DNA of 64,000 bases, from assembly GCF_012271785.1 (NCBI RefSeq), contig NZ_JAAWVT010000003.1, positions 354,115 through 418,114 of the forward strand, in the 5' to 3' direction. Origin of the DNA: Paeniglutamicibacter terrestris (GTDB lineage Bacteria > Actinomycetota > Actinomycetes > Actinomycetales > Micrococcaceae). The translations under genes were made by a program, and so were the position numbers. The notes under the pieces are model-generated. The model was given only the letters and a program-made list of their open reading frames with translations, made no database searches and had not been told where the DNA came from. Each line of letters opens with the position of its first letter. Positions within the stretch are counted from its first letter, which is position 1. Below, piece by piece: positions 37,820-46,562 of this stretch.

Positions 37820-38098
37820 TTACTCGAGACCCAGCGAAAAAGCAGCATCCAGATCGTGGCTGGAATATGCCCTAAACGCAATATGTGTCTGTGTGCCCGT
37901 AATTCCGGGGACCTTGGACAACTTGTTCGCGATGACTTCAGCCAGATCTTCGTGGTGACGAACCCGTGCGATAGCGATCAGGTCCCAATCGCCGGCAACC
38001 GAGTAAACCTCGGAAATGCCTTCAATGTCCGAAATCTTTTCGGCGCACTCGGGAATGCTGTCAGAAGCCGTTTGGATCATGACGAATGCTGTGACCAC
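37820..38098 (-). CDS. Stand-alone Lrp/AsnC ligand-binding (RAM) domain protein
   Basis: A 92-residue protein equal to the C-terminal RAM domain of Lrp/AsnC regulators (TAFVMIQTASDSIPECAEKI, VYSVAGDWDLIAIARV) without a helix-turn-helix. Such demi proteins form multimers and bind amino acids. Whether they act on a partner regulator is unclear. The start is GTG 38098 with GGAGG. It lies next to a DUF3054 gene, a conserved pairing near trpD in this family of bacteria. Confidence 0.9.
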   Translation of the reverse strand: MVTAFVMIQTASDSIPECAEKISDIEGISEVYSVAGDWDLIAIARVRHHEDLAEVIANKLSKVPGITGTQTHIAFRAYSSHDLDAAFSLGLE

Positions 38099-38157
38099 GT
38101 TTATACCTCCAGATGGTTATTGGGTGATGGCTCCAGGAAACTTGCCTTGAGCCTAGT

Positions 38158-38541
38158 TCAGGATGCTGTGGTGCGCGCTTGGCGACGCACGATGAAAGTG
38201 GTGATCAGGCGGCGACCGATCAAGAAGATACCTAGGACAATGGCCGCCACGATGATAAACGGCACGGCAGCGGTGGCACCAAAGAGTACCCGCAGGGCTA
38301 GACCCAAGGCGACTGTTCCGATCCACACCAGCACGCCGGTGGGCCAGATTCGAGAGTGATTTTCCCAGGGCCGTGAAATCAGCGTCATCGCCGTCAGTGC
38401 AATTAGGAATGGTGCTGCAGTTTGGAATACGCCCAGGAGGGTCAGGGATTCCTCGTGGGATCTCCTACCGCTTAAGGCAAACACCACAACGAGTGCTAGA
38501 TCGATCGCAAAGTAAGCGATCCACGTCTTACGAGAAGTCAT
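38158..38541 (-). CDS. DUF3054 membrane protein
   Basis: A 127-residue protein with four membrane helices (WIAYFAIDLALVVVFALSGR, ESLTLLGVFQTAAPFLIA, WPTGVLVWIGTVALGLALR, VPFIIVAAIVLGIFLIGRR). The motifs fit DUF3054, found in actinobacteria and haloarchaea, with no known function. It is upstream of the Lrp-like gene on the same strand. Confidence 0.88.
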   Translation of the reverse strand: MTSRKTWIAYFAIDLALVVVFALSGRRSHEESLTLLGVFQTAAPFLIALTAMTLISRPWENHSRIWPTGVLVWIGTVALGLALRVLFGATAAVPFIIVAAIVLGIFLIGRRLITTFIVRRQARTTAS

Positions 38542-38827
38542 GTTGATATTCTACTTCTCGTAGTAGCGGGCGTTGTCACGAGTCCCGTTCGCTGGACTGA
38601 ATGACGTCCCACCTGGCGTGAGACATGACGGATAGCAACCGGGGGAATTCGGTGGTCGAGGATGGGAATCAGCATGAAGAAGACACTCAAGCACACATCG
38701 CGTGGTGCTTTTCTAGGATCTCGCGTCCCAGTAACCGATGGTTCCGCGGCCGGTGGACCTCGCGGGAATGTGAGCATTTACCCCATGCCACGGTCAGTTG
38801 ACCAGACGAGCGGCGAGTGATCCGCCG

Positions 38828-39931
38828 ATGCCATTCGCCGATCAATTGATTAATGAATCAACCGCGCGCAGCCTCGTGACAACTCTGGAGTTGGCGCTGC
38901 CACCGGTGGAGCTGCCAACTCTAAAGACTGCCGCAACACGGATGGACATGCTGAGTTTGCGGGAGCGCGCCGACCTTCTACGAGATGCGTTGCTCGAAGA
39001 CCTTCCGGGGAACTATGCCGCATTTGTTCGGAGCATCCGTTTGGCGAGCCAGAACGACGCTTTCCGAGGATGGCTCATTTGGCCAGTTACCTCGGCGATT
39101 GCCACTAAGGCCGTGGCGCAAGGCACTGCCGAGGCATTTGACGACGCGATGGCGCTGCTTGCCGAGCTGACCGGACGGCTGAGTGCCGAATTCGCCATCC
39201 GGACCTTATTGAGGCACGACCTGTCTCGTGCCCTTCAAATCATCGGCGGGTGGACGACATCCGAGGATCTGGATGTACGACGTCTGGCCACCGAGGGCAC
39301 TCGACCGTACCTACCGTGGGCAACCAGAGTTCCGGAAATCACCGAACAGCCCGGAGTGACGATCGCGGTCTTGGACGCGCTGTATCGGGACCCGGAAAAG
39401 TATGTGCGTCGATCGGTGGCGAACCACCTCAACGACCTGAGCCGTGATGAGCCCGGACTGGTCGTTGACACTGCGCGAGGCTGGCTTTCGGACCCCGATG
39501 AGAACACGCAGCGTTTAGTGCGACACGCCCTGCGGACGTTGGTCAAAAAGGGGAATGCTCAGGCGCTTGAACTGCTGGGATTCGGCCCCGTTTCCGTGGA
39601 GGTTACCGGTCCCGTGCTGGGCCGTGCCAGCATCGGTTTCGGGCAGAGTATCGGTTTCAGTGCGACACTTCTCAACCTTGCGGATGAACCGGCGCGCGTG
39701 GCCATCGACTACACGGTCTACCACCGCAAGGCCAACGGGGGACAGACGGGCAAGACCTTTAAGCTCGCCACTCGTACTCTCGAATCGGGAGAAAGTTTCG
39801 AGGTTCAACGCGATCACTCGTTCCGGGCGATCACCACCCGGCGTTATCACCCGGGAACCCACGCGATTTCTGTGCAGGTAAACGGTGTTGAGTCCGAGCG
39901 GGCCGAGTTCGAGCTGCTGCCCGAAGAGTAG
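38828..39931 (+). CDS. DNA alkylation repair protein, AlkC-like
   Basis: A 367-residue protein. The N-terminal 240 residues form HEAT-like repeats of the AlkC/AlkD superfamily (GWLIWPVTSAIATKAV, GGWTTSEDLDVRRLATEG, VLDALYRDPEKYVRRSVANH with the LNDLSRDEP step). The C-terminal 110 residues are beta-rich (VTGPVLGRASIGFGQSIGFS, VAIDYTVYHRKANGGQTGKT), like the Ig-like domain of one AlkC subgroup. AlkC excises alkylated bases such as 3-methylcytosine without flipping them. The ATG at 38828 is chosen over TTG 38798 because the family starts with the MPFADQLI segment. Confidence 0.85.
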   Translation: MPFADQLINESTARSLVTTLELALPPVELPTLKTAATRMDMLSLRERADLLRDALLEDLPGNYAAFVRSIRLASQNDAFRGWLIWPVTSAIATKAVAQGTAEAFDDAMALLAELTGRLSAEFAIRTLLRHDLSRALQIIGGWTTSEDLDVRRLATEGTRPYLPWATRVPEITEQPGVTIAVLDALYRDPEKYVRRSVANHLNDLSRDEPGLVVDTARGWLSDPDENTQRLVRHALRTLVKKGNAQALELLGFGPVSVEVTGPVLGRASIGFGQSIGFSATLLNLADEPARVAIDYTVYHRKANGGQTGKTFKLATRTLESGESFEVQRDHSFRAITTRRYHPGTHAISVQVNGVESERAEFELLPEE

Positions 39932-40059
39932 GTCGGTGTTCTCCATCGTCACACGAGGCTCGTGGTGGCGTTTGATTCAACATCGGTCCTTAGATAACCC
40001 GTGATCCGGCGAGATTTGTGCCGCATGAACCATAACTAACTAAGTGGGAGGATGAATTC

Positions 40060-40551
40060 ATGATCGCCGAAACCCTCGTTATATCCGGAGGCCACTTCAA
40101 GCTGCGTCGGGCCGTTGAGTCAGATGTTGAGGACATTGTTGAGCTGCTGGCCAACGATGCGGTGCGCCGGGCGGAAAACTCGAGTACACCCGAGGATCGA
40201 GGTCAATATCTTCAGGCCTTCCATGCGATCCAAGCGGATCCGGCACACCTGTTGATTGTGGTGACTGATGATCGGGATGTCGTTGTTGCCACCATGCAAC
40301 TAACCATCATTCCGGGGATGGCCAGATTGGGCGCCACACGGTTGTTGGTTGAGGCCGTCCGGGTCGAGAATAACTTGCGGGGCAACGGACTTGGTTCGGC
40401 GATGATGCGCTGGGCCATTGCGGAAGGTAAGCGTCGTGGCGTCGCACTGGTGCAACTCACCAGCGACCAGTCCCGCACGGAGGCTCACAAGTTTTATGAA
40501 CGATTGGGCTTCACCGCCTCACACGTGGGGTTCAAGCTATTCATCGAATAG
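40060..40551 (+). CDS. GNAT-family N-acetyltransferase
   Basis: A 163-residue single GNAT domain. Motif A is VRVENNLRGNGLGSAMMRWA, with the acetyl-CoA pyrophosphate loop NLRGNGLG, followed by QSRTEAHKFYERLGF. The substrate is unknown; the ending HVGFKLFI resembles acetyltransferases annotated for small amines. GGGAGG lies before the ATG at 40060. It stands alone between the repair gene and a shared terminator. Confidence 0.9.
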   Translation: MIAETLVISGGHFKLRRAVESDVEDIVELLANDAVRRAENSSTPEDRGQYLQAFHAIQADPAHLLIVVTDDRDVVVATMQLTIIPGMARLGATRLLVEAVRVENNLRGNGLGSAMMRWAIAEGKRRGVALVQLTSDQSRTEAHKFYERLGFTASHVGFKLFIE

Positions 40552-40619
40552 CAATGTTCACGCGGCAGCTTTGATTCCTGGGTGTTACTGAATCTCAAAA
40601 CCTGCAATTGGTGACATGA

Positions 40620-40663
40620 CAAAGTATCGGTCCGCCACGTCAATGTGGCGGGCCGATACTTTG
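40620..40663. terminator. Bidirectional terminator between convergent genes
   Basis: CAAAGTATCGGTCCGCCAC and GTGGCGGGCCGATACTTTG form a 19-base-pair stem with one mismatch and a six-base loop. Being AT-rich at its foot, it can act for the acetyltransferase gene on one strand and the MatC-like gene on the other. Confidence 0.85.
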
Positions 40664-40693
40664 TGAATTCTGGTGGTGCAGAAGGCGGAACGT

Positions 40694-42142
40694 TTACATG
40701 ATGCCGGTGGGTACGAGCAAGGCCCAAGCGAGGACCGGAGCGACCAGGACCACGGCCCCGGCGTACATCATCAGCTGACGGTAGACGCGCTGGCGATCAT
40801 CTTCCCTGGCGTTAGCCACTACCAAGGCGCCGGCGGTGGAGAAGGGCGAAACGTCCACGACGGTGGCGGCGATGGCAATGGCCGCCACCGTGCCGGAGGC
40901 ACTCAGGGAACTGACGGCCAACAGTGGGCCGGCAAGGGGGATGAAGGCTGCCAGCAAGGCAGTGGAGGAAGCAAAGGCCGAGCCGACACCAATCACGTAG
41001 CACAACACCAGTGCGATCAGGATGGGTGCGCCCAAGGCCAGCGCCTTGTGGGCAAGGGTGTCGATGACACCAACATGCTCGAGCAATGAGACGTAGGTGA
41101 TCATGCCCGCCACCAGCAGGACCGTTGACCAGGAGATGCCGGCGACGAAGGACTGGTGCTTCTTGATATTGACCAGTGCCAACAGCAGCCCGGCAGAGAG
41201 GGCAACAAAGCCGATGGGAAGGTGGAAGCCCAAGGTGCTCACGAGCATCGCGGCAATCAGTACCAGCGTGAAGATCTGCTGTCCCCGGGGACGGACGCTG
41301 TCGGATGCGTTTTGATCGACGTGTTTGATGCCGTCACCCTCCCGCAACTTGCCCATTAGCGCGAAGACCACCACGGTGAGCACGGAAAGAATCAGGTTGA
41401 TCACGAAGCTAGCGATAAAGAGTGCACCGGGGGAGACGGGGAAACCGTTTTCAAGGGCGATGTCGTGCACCAAGACGCCGGCGACGGACAATGGCGAGAA
41501 TCCGCCGGCGTGAGCGCCATTGATAATGAAGGCACCCATGAGTACCGGATGAATGCGCGATTCGTAGGCGAAGCCGATGGCAGCTGGAGCCAGTAACGCG
41601 ACGGCGGCCGGTGAGAAGGTACCCAGTGAGGTCAGTGCCGCAGCGACGAGGAAGAAGACCCAAGGCAAGAGCATCGTCTTACCGCGGACGGCGCGCACAC
41701 AATTTCTGACGATGATGTCGATGGTCCCGTTGTGCTGGGCCATGCTGAAGAAGTAGGTGACCCCGACGATGGTCAGCACGATGCTGGCCGGGAAATCCGC
41801 CAGGATCTCCTTGTCGCTCATTCCGAGCATGAAGTAGCCGATGCCGAAGGAGGCGACCAGTCCCATCACTCCGATGTTCACCGGCCATTTGGTGGCGATC
41901 ACAAACATCACAACAAGAGCTATCAGGGGGATGACCTGCGTGGCCGTCATGGGCGTCTCCGTATCAGAAGCAGCCGCTGGGTCGAATATGGCCCGTCCGA
42001 TGATCAGGGCGAGCAGAGTGATGAAGGCGATCGAGGCTACGGCAATAATCATGACACGGCGTTTGCTGGTCGGTCGCGCCGAAGCGGTTTCGTGAACTTC
42101 CTGCTCTGCAGGTGGAGCAGGTTTTACGGCTGTATTAGTCAT
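40694..42142 (-). CDS. MatC-like dicarboxylate transporter (SLC13/IT superfamily)
   Basis: A 482-residue membrane protein of about 12-13 helices with the N-terminal domain of dicarboxylate carriers of the MatC type (VIPLIALVVMFVIATKWPVN, IGVMGLVASFGIGYFMLG) and inverted-repeat features (STALLAAFIPLAGPLLA, SPFSTAGALVVANA). It likely imports malonate, a tricarboxylate or a related acid. Eleven bases separate it from the PrpF-like gene upstream, so the acid is probably that enzyme's substrate or precursor. Confidence 0.87.
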   Translation of the reverse strand: MTNTAVKPAPPAEQEVHETASARPTSKRRVMIIAVASIAFITLLALIIGRAIFDPAAASDTETPMTATQVIPLIALVVMFVIATKWPVNIGVMGLVASFGIGYFMLGMSDKEILADFPASIVLTIVGVTYFFSMAQHNGTIDIIVRNCVRAVRGKTMLLPWVFFLVAAALTSLGTFSPAAVALLAPAAIGFAYESRIHPVLMGAFIINGAHAGGFSPLSVAGVLVHDIALENGFPVSPGALFIASFVINLILSVLTVVVFALMGKLREGDGIKHVDQNASDSVRPRGQQIFTLVLIAAMLVSTLGFHLPIGFVALSAGLLLALVNIKKHQSFVAGISWSTVLLVAGMITYVSLLEHVGVIDTLAHKALALGAPILIALVLCYVIGVGSAFASSTALLAAFIPLAGPLLAVSSLSASGTVAAIAIAATVVDVSPFSTAGALVVANAREDDRQRVYRQLMMYAGAVVLVAPVLAWALLVPTGIM

Positions 42143-42153
42143 GGTGTGTCTCC

Positions 42154-43269
42154 TCAGTAACTTGCGCTTGCTAGGGAGGCTTCGGCGACGCTGCCGAGTG
42201 CCTCGGGGAGGTAGATGGTGGTGCTGGCGATGGTGCGGGCCGTTCGGTCGACACCGACCACTAATGACCCGTCGTGTTCCGCGCTCCAGGTCTCGATTAC
42301 TCCGGCTGGTGTGCGTAAGCGCAGCGTGCTTCGCGCAGTGTCGCCGGTGATGTTGCTCAGTATCGTGTTCGGTGTTCGTGTAGCCAGAGTCAGAGCGATG
42401 CTGCCGGTGATGGCCAGTGCCGGGTGGGGCCTGCCCATCGAGAGCATCATGACGTTGACATCGGCATCCGAGTCAGCTGCCGGGGCGCCAACGATGGCGA
42501 GTTTGGGGATGGCCCGGGCGGCCTCGGCGGCGGTGGCCGCGAGTCCCATGAGCACGGCTGCCTGCCGGCGGATCTTGTCCAAGGTGTCCAACTGCAGTTC
42601 GACTCCGCCGACCCACGTGTCGTATCGGGCGACGTCCAAGCCAAGGTCCTCGGCGCGGACGATGACTACTGGAGCTCCAGCATCGACCATGGATACGGTC
42701 CAGTTGGTTCCGTCAGCGGTGAGCACATCGTTGGCCGCGCCCGAAGGCAGCAGGCTGCCGGTGGTCATTCCCGCCGGATTCTGAAAACCGAGCCCGACCT
42801 TGTACCCGGGGAACGCAACGCCGGGCATATTTGCCTCTGGAACGATGGGCAGGGCCCCTCCGGGGGTGGGCACGCGCTGAACGATGATCTGCCCGGTGTT
42901 CGTATTGCGGGTGGTGATCCGGGTTGTCTCTGCGTGTGGGAGGACCCAGCCCTTCTCGATGGCATATAACCCCACGACCGCGGAGCAATTTCCACAGTTG
43001 CTTCCCCAGTCCACCGTGGCTTCTTCGATGCCGACCTGAGCGAAAGTGAATTCGACGTCGATACCTGGCTGGGTCGAGCGGTGAAGAATTATTGCCTTGC
43101 TGGTGGTTGACGTGGCTCCGCCGACACCATCAATTTGCCTCCGGTCGGGGCTTCCGAAAAGTCGTGGAAGCAATTCATCGAGACTGGTTTGTGTCTCGTT
43201 GAGGTGCTCGGTTTCGAATACCCAGCATTTGCTGGTGCCGCCGCGCATCCATTCAGATTCAATCTTCAT
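42154..43269 (-). CDS. PrpF-family isomerase/tautomerase
   Basis: A 371-residue protein of the PrpF family, two similar diaminopimelate-epimerase-like halves. Motifs are WMRGGTSKCWVFE, VGGATSTTSKAIIL, SNCGNCSAVVGLYAIEKGW and SLLPSGAANDVL. Relatives isomerise 2-methyl-trans-aconitate (propionate catabolism) or 4-oxalomesaconate (gallate and vanillate catabolism). No prpC, prpD or aromatic genes are near, so the substrate is unresolved. It forms an operon with the MatC-like carrier and is divergent from a LysR regulator. Confidence 0.9.
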   Translation of the reverse strand: MKIESEWMRGGTSKCWVFETEHLNETQTSLDELLPRLFGSPDRRQIDGVGGATSTTSKAIILHRSTQPGIDVEFTFAQVGIEEATVDWGSNCGNCSAVVGLYAIEKGWVLPHAETTRITTRNTNTGQIIVQRVPTPGGALPIVPEANMPGVAFPGYKVGLGFQNPAGMTTGSLLPSGAANDVLTADGTNWTVSMVDAGAPVVIVRAEDLGLDVARYDTWVGGVELQLDTLDKIRRQAAVLMGLAATAAEAARAIPKLAIVGAPAADSDADVNVMMLSMGRPHPALAITGSIALTLATRTPNTILSNITGDTARSTLRLRTPAGVIETWSAEHDGSLVVGVDRTARTIASTTIYLPEALGSVAEASLASASY

Positions 43270-43508
43270 TGTCTTTTCTGCATCTCCTCGTGCCGCTTGT
43301 ATGTTCAGGGCTTGGTATCAGAATGAGGTGGATCACAGATGAAGACAATGTTCGATTTCTATCGAGGTATGTAGACTTGCTTAAGTCACAGTCAAGTGGG
43401 GCGAAAATCCCCGTCTGTTCACCGGTGGTTAGTGAAATACGTGATTGAGATCAGACTGGTTTTGATCTGTTTTTATTGAATGAACTAAACAGACAGCAGG
43501 GTGAAGTG
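43270..43508. promoter_or_regulatory. Divergent LysR / PrpF-MatC control region
   Basis: These 239 bases between divergent starts contain AGATCA and TGATCT nine bases apart (about 43447-43467), a dyad of the size LysR proteins bind. The assignment is from spacing and position only. Confidence 0.4.
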
Positions 43509-44447
43509 ATGCTTAACGAAGACAATCAAGATTTATTTGATATCCGAAGGTTGGCGCTGCTGGTGGAGGTGGTCGAGCAGGGCTCAATCACCGCCGCGGC
43601 GGATCTCATGATGTACACGCCGTCGGCTGTTTCGCAGCAGATGCGCAAACTTGAACAAGAAGTTGGGCAACCCTTGTTGAACCGCCGCTCTCGTGGCGTG
43701 GCACCCACGGAGGCAGGCCAGCTGTTAGCCGGGCATGCCCGGAAGATTATTGGTCAGATGCGTGCGGCCCAGTCCGATCTCGATCAGATCGCCGGTCTGG
43801 GTCGCGGTTCTTTGACCGTGGGTACATTTCCCACGCTGGCCGGTTCATTCTTGCCGGTGGTGATCCGTGCCTTTAAAAAGCGATATCCGGCCATTGGGTT
43901 ATCGGTGCGCAGCGCGCGCTTTGATGAACTGGTGTCCGACCTCGAGGCTGGCGTCACCGGGCTGTGTTTGCTCTGGGACTACCCATGGAATCGCTTTAGT
44001 GACGATTCCATCCGGGTCACCGAAGTTTTCCAGGAAAGCACCGTCATCCTCGTGGCCCGCGGGCATCGCCTAGCCGACAGGGACGAGGTGCGAATGGAAG
44101 AACTGCGTACCGAATCCTGGATCGTCCGTGCCGAGGCCCACCCCGTGGTCGAGGTGTTGCAGAGATCGGCTCATGATGCCGGATTTGAACCGACCATTGG
44201 GTTCTTGGCCAACGACTACCAAGAAGCCCAAGCCATGGTGAGCGTCGGGATGGGTGTGGCCATGGTGCCGAAGACTGCCGTTGCCCTCCAGCATCCGGAC
44301 GTCCGAGTCATCAGCCTGGGAGATGCAGCGCCCATGCGCAGAGTTTTTCTCGCGCAACGCCAAGACAAGATCTATGCACCGGCCGAGGTGGCATTTCAGT
44401 CCACACTTCTAGAAATTGCTCGTGATCATCACGAGGACTATCTCTAA
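43509..44447 (+). CDS. LysR-family transcriptional regulator
   Basis: A 312-residue LysR regulator. The winged helix-turn-helix is at about 10-70 (ALLVEVVEQGSITAAADLMM, PSAVSQQMRKLEQEVGQPLL), followed by a periplasmic-binding-like effector domain (LTVGTFPTLAGSFLPVVIRA). The ATG at 43509 is preferred to the TTG at 43476. It is divergent from the PrpF/MatC pair, which it very likely controls in response to an organic acid. Confidence 0.92.
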   Translation: MLNEDNQDLFDIRRLALLVEVVEQGSITAAADLMMYTPSAVSQQMRKLEQEVGQPLLNRRSRGVAPTEAGQLLAGHARKIIGQMRAAQSDLDQIAGLGRGSLTVGTFPTLAGSFLPVVIRAFKKRYPAIGLSVRSARFDELVSDLEAGVTGLCLLWDYPWNRFSDDSIRVTEVFQESTVILVARGHRLADRDEVRMEELRTESWIVRAEAHPVVEVLQRSAHDAGFEPTIGFLANDYQEAQAMVSVGMGVAMVPKTAVALQHPDVRVISLGDAAPMRRVFLAQRQDKIYAPAEVAFQSTLLEIARDHHEDYL

Positions 44448-44523
44448 AGTGACTTCGCGCTTGTTTGGGTGTTAGGCAGCAGGCCATTAGTTGCCCCTGC
44501 CCAGTGTCCAAGAGCCAGAGGAC

Positions 44524-44557
44524 CCGCCCCGAACCACAGGGCCGCGGCCCGGGGCGG
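44524..44557. terminator. GC-rich hairpin after the LysR gene
   Basis: CCGCCCC and GGGGCGG enclose a 20-base GC-rich interval 77 bases past the LysR stop. There is no T-tract, so termination is uncertain. Confidence 0.3.
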
Positions 44558-44639
44558 TAACATCGTAGATGCGATTCTGCGCACCCCCGCAAAAGCCATG
44601 TTTTAGCCCCACCGTTATTATTCAAGGATTCCGATACCG

Positions 44640-45134
44640 TTGAACAAAAAATCACTCAAAGACGACGGGTTCACCGGATTTCGGCCCATCGCGACGCTCG
44701 AGATCAACCGGATTCCCCAGCACCAAGGTATCTTCGCCGTCCTACGACCGGCGGACTTCGAACCAAACTTCCTGCCCAAAAGCACCGCCGGAGTCTTCAA
44801 AAAGAAGAATCCTTCGCTGCCGGTCGCCAGTCTCACCGCCGAGTGGGTCGAAGATGCCGATGTCCTGTTCATTGGCAAGGCCAGTACCGGGAGCAAGGGC
44901 AACCGCGGCCTACGTCGCCAGATTCAGGAATTTGTTGACTTCGGCAACGGTAAACCGCCCGGACACTGGGACGGTCGCCTCATCTGGCAATTGGTCGACG
45001 CGGGCAAGCTCCTGGTGGCATGGAAGGAATTGCCCGCAGAATCGCTCAACGTCGCACAGGCCACCTATCACGCACAGTTCCAACACATCTATGGTCGGCT
45101 GCCGTTCGCCAATCTGGTCCAGGCCCGCGCCTAG
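44640..45134 (+). CDS. GIY-YIG-like protein of unknown role
   Basis: A 164-residue protein from a TTG at 44640 with AAGGA upstream. The order of elements, QGIFAVLRP, then DADVLFIGKAS, then LRRQIQEF and GHWDGRLIWQL, resembles compact GIY-YIG nuclease-like domains (G-I-F for GIY, F-I-G for YIG, then an Arg-bearing helix). The usual catalytic Glu is not obvious. No neighbour suggests a role. The assignment is by pattern only. Confidence 0.6.
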   Translation: MNKKSLKDDGFTGFRPIATLEINRIPQHQGIFAVLRPADFEPNFLPKSTAGVFKKKNPSLPVASLTAEWVEDADVLFIGKASTGSKGNRGLRRQIQEFVDFGNGKPPGHWDGRLIWQLVDAGKLLVAWKELPAESLNVAQATYHAQFQHIYGRLPFANLVQARA

Positions 45135-45183
45135 GAAGCAAGACACTTCGTGTCACTGTGAGGTGGCCCGGGAAGTGAAAGCT

Positions 45184-46119
45184 CTATCGAGCCTTTTCGG
45201 TGGATAACAACCAGCGGACTTCGTCGGTGATCAGGTCAACGGCATTTCCGACGGGACGGTACCCAATCTTGAGCGCAGTCGTAGTATCTAGCGTCATGCC
45301 CGTCTGCCACGGGTGGTGAAAGAGCTGCGCACCTTCGATAGCCTGTTCAATGTGCCCGTTCCAGGACAGCTCGGCAGCAATGATCCGCACGATGTCCTCG
45401 GCCGTCGGAGTGTCAGGATCTGCAGCGTTGAGGATTCGTCTGCCGGGAAGCTGCGCCACCGTGTGAATGAGAGCGGCAACATTTTTGGCGGCGCTCAGGT
45501 GGTCAATCGTGTTGGCCTGAGCCAGCTCAAGACGTTCAACTCCGGAACGCAGCAGCTGTATAACACTCCTGGTACGGGCATTTCGCGCCCACCGACCGTG
45601 CACCTTTGACGATCTAATCACTGTGACCGGAAACCCCGATTCCAGGGCGGCTAGCTCGGCCGCAACCTTGCCCGGCGCATAACCCTCGCGGGTATACGGG
45701 TCTACATCATCGGCAGCCGGTAGGACGGTGGGAGCCGTTTCACTCAATGGCGAGGTAAAGCGTGGTGGGGCATCGCCGTTGAGGTGCCGCCCCTCATCAT
45801 CGGTGTAGACGGCCCTGCTGGAAATCAGGACCATGTTGTTGACGTCGCTCAGCGCCGGCAGCAGCGCACGAACGTGGGGAGCAGAGTAGGCGAGGAGGTC
45901 CACCAGCAGGTCGGCCCCATCGCCAATGAGGTGTTGAACCTCGCGGATGTCGTGTCGATCGATCTGATGAAAGTTCACGCCCGCTTCGGTGAGAGCCTTC
46001 GGCATCCGGGAAGGATCGCGACCCGTCACATCGACGCTCCAGCCCGCCTCGGACAGCATCATCGCGGTGGCCCCGCCCATGGCACCGGTCCCACCCAAAA
46101 GTGCTGCGCGCACACTCAC
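45184..46119 (-). CDS. NAD-dependent epimerase/reductase family protein
   Basis: A 311-residue extended SDR-like protein with the Rossmann start ALLGGTGAMGGATAMMLSEAG. YAPGKVAAELAAL takes the place of the YxxxK catalytic pair, and TVIRSSKVHGRW follows. The substrate is unknown. The start is GTG 46119. It is convergent with the GIY-YIG-like gene and precedes the biotin operon's end without sharing its transcript tightly. Confidence 0.88.
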   Translation of the reverse strand: MSVRAALLGGTGAMGGATAMMLSEAGWSVDVTGRDPSRMPKALTEAGVNFHQIDRHDIREVQHLIGDGADLLVDLLAYSAPHVRALLPALSDVNNMVLISSRAVYTDDEGRHLNGDAPPRFTSPLSETAPTVLPAADDVDPYTREGYAPGKVAAELAALESGFPVTVIRSSKVHGRWARNARTRSVIQLLRSGVERLELAQANTIDHLSAAKNVAALIHTVAQLPGRRILNAADPDTPTAEDIVRIIAAELSWNGHIEQAIEGAQLFHHPWQTGMTLDTTTALKIGYRPVGNAVDLITDEVRWLLSTEKAR

Positions 46120-46235
46120 CTCCAGATTCTTTCCGCTGGCTTTGCACTCTACTGGATCTGAGCTTCGAGCTGAGTGTCGGCCATGACCTGATGAGAAGGT
46201 GAACCATGGCTACGAGGTATGGCCCCGTCAAGCCA

Positions 46236-46562
46236 TCAAATCTGGAAGTACAGCTCAAGGTGGAGCTTGCATCCGGGATTAAACTCCGCGGCGCACTCGG
46301 GGCAGCTTCCGAGCCCAAGATACGAAGAGATCGTCAGCTGACACGCGCAGACGCCGCAGAGCACTGCCCGCTCGGCACGACGATTCACCGGCCACTGCTC
46401 TGCCACATGATCCGCGGCCTCGCCATGGCAGAGATGGCATGGATAAAACTCACCGCAGCACACGAACTTGATAGCAATCACGTCCAGCGGCGTCCGATAG
46501 TGAATGCAGCGCGTCTGCTCATCAACCACCGGGCCCAAGACCTGCGGCCGCTGCCGGCTCAT
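46236..46562 (-). CDS. CHY zinc-finger protein
   Basis: A 108-residue CHY-type zinc-finger protein. RCIHYRTPLDVIAIKFVCC, YPCHLCH, LCGVCACQ and CPECAAEFNPGC supply about nine Cys and several His ligands for two or three zinc ions. Bacterial CHY proteins are uncharacterised; eukaryotic CHY domains sit in ubiquitin ligases such as Pirh2. The ATG overlaps the EcfT stop by four bases, so it is the sixth gene of the biotin operon. Confidence 0.88.
   Translation of the reverse strand: MSRQRPQVLGPVVDEQTRCIHYRTPLDVIAIKFVCCGEFYPCHLCHGEAADHVAEQWPVNRRAERAVLCGVCACQLTISSYLGLGSCPECAAEFNPGCKLHLELYFQI

Noticed and set aside
42424..42969. 181-codon plus-strand frame within the PrpF-type gene
   Set aside because: Antisense shadow of a well-supported protein.
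43381..43450. Riboswitch before the LysR gene
   Set aside because: GGGGCGAAAATCCCC forms a small hairpin, but no known riboswitch core is present and the gene type does not fit.
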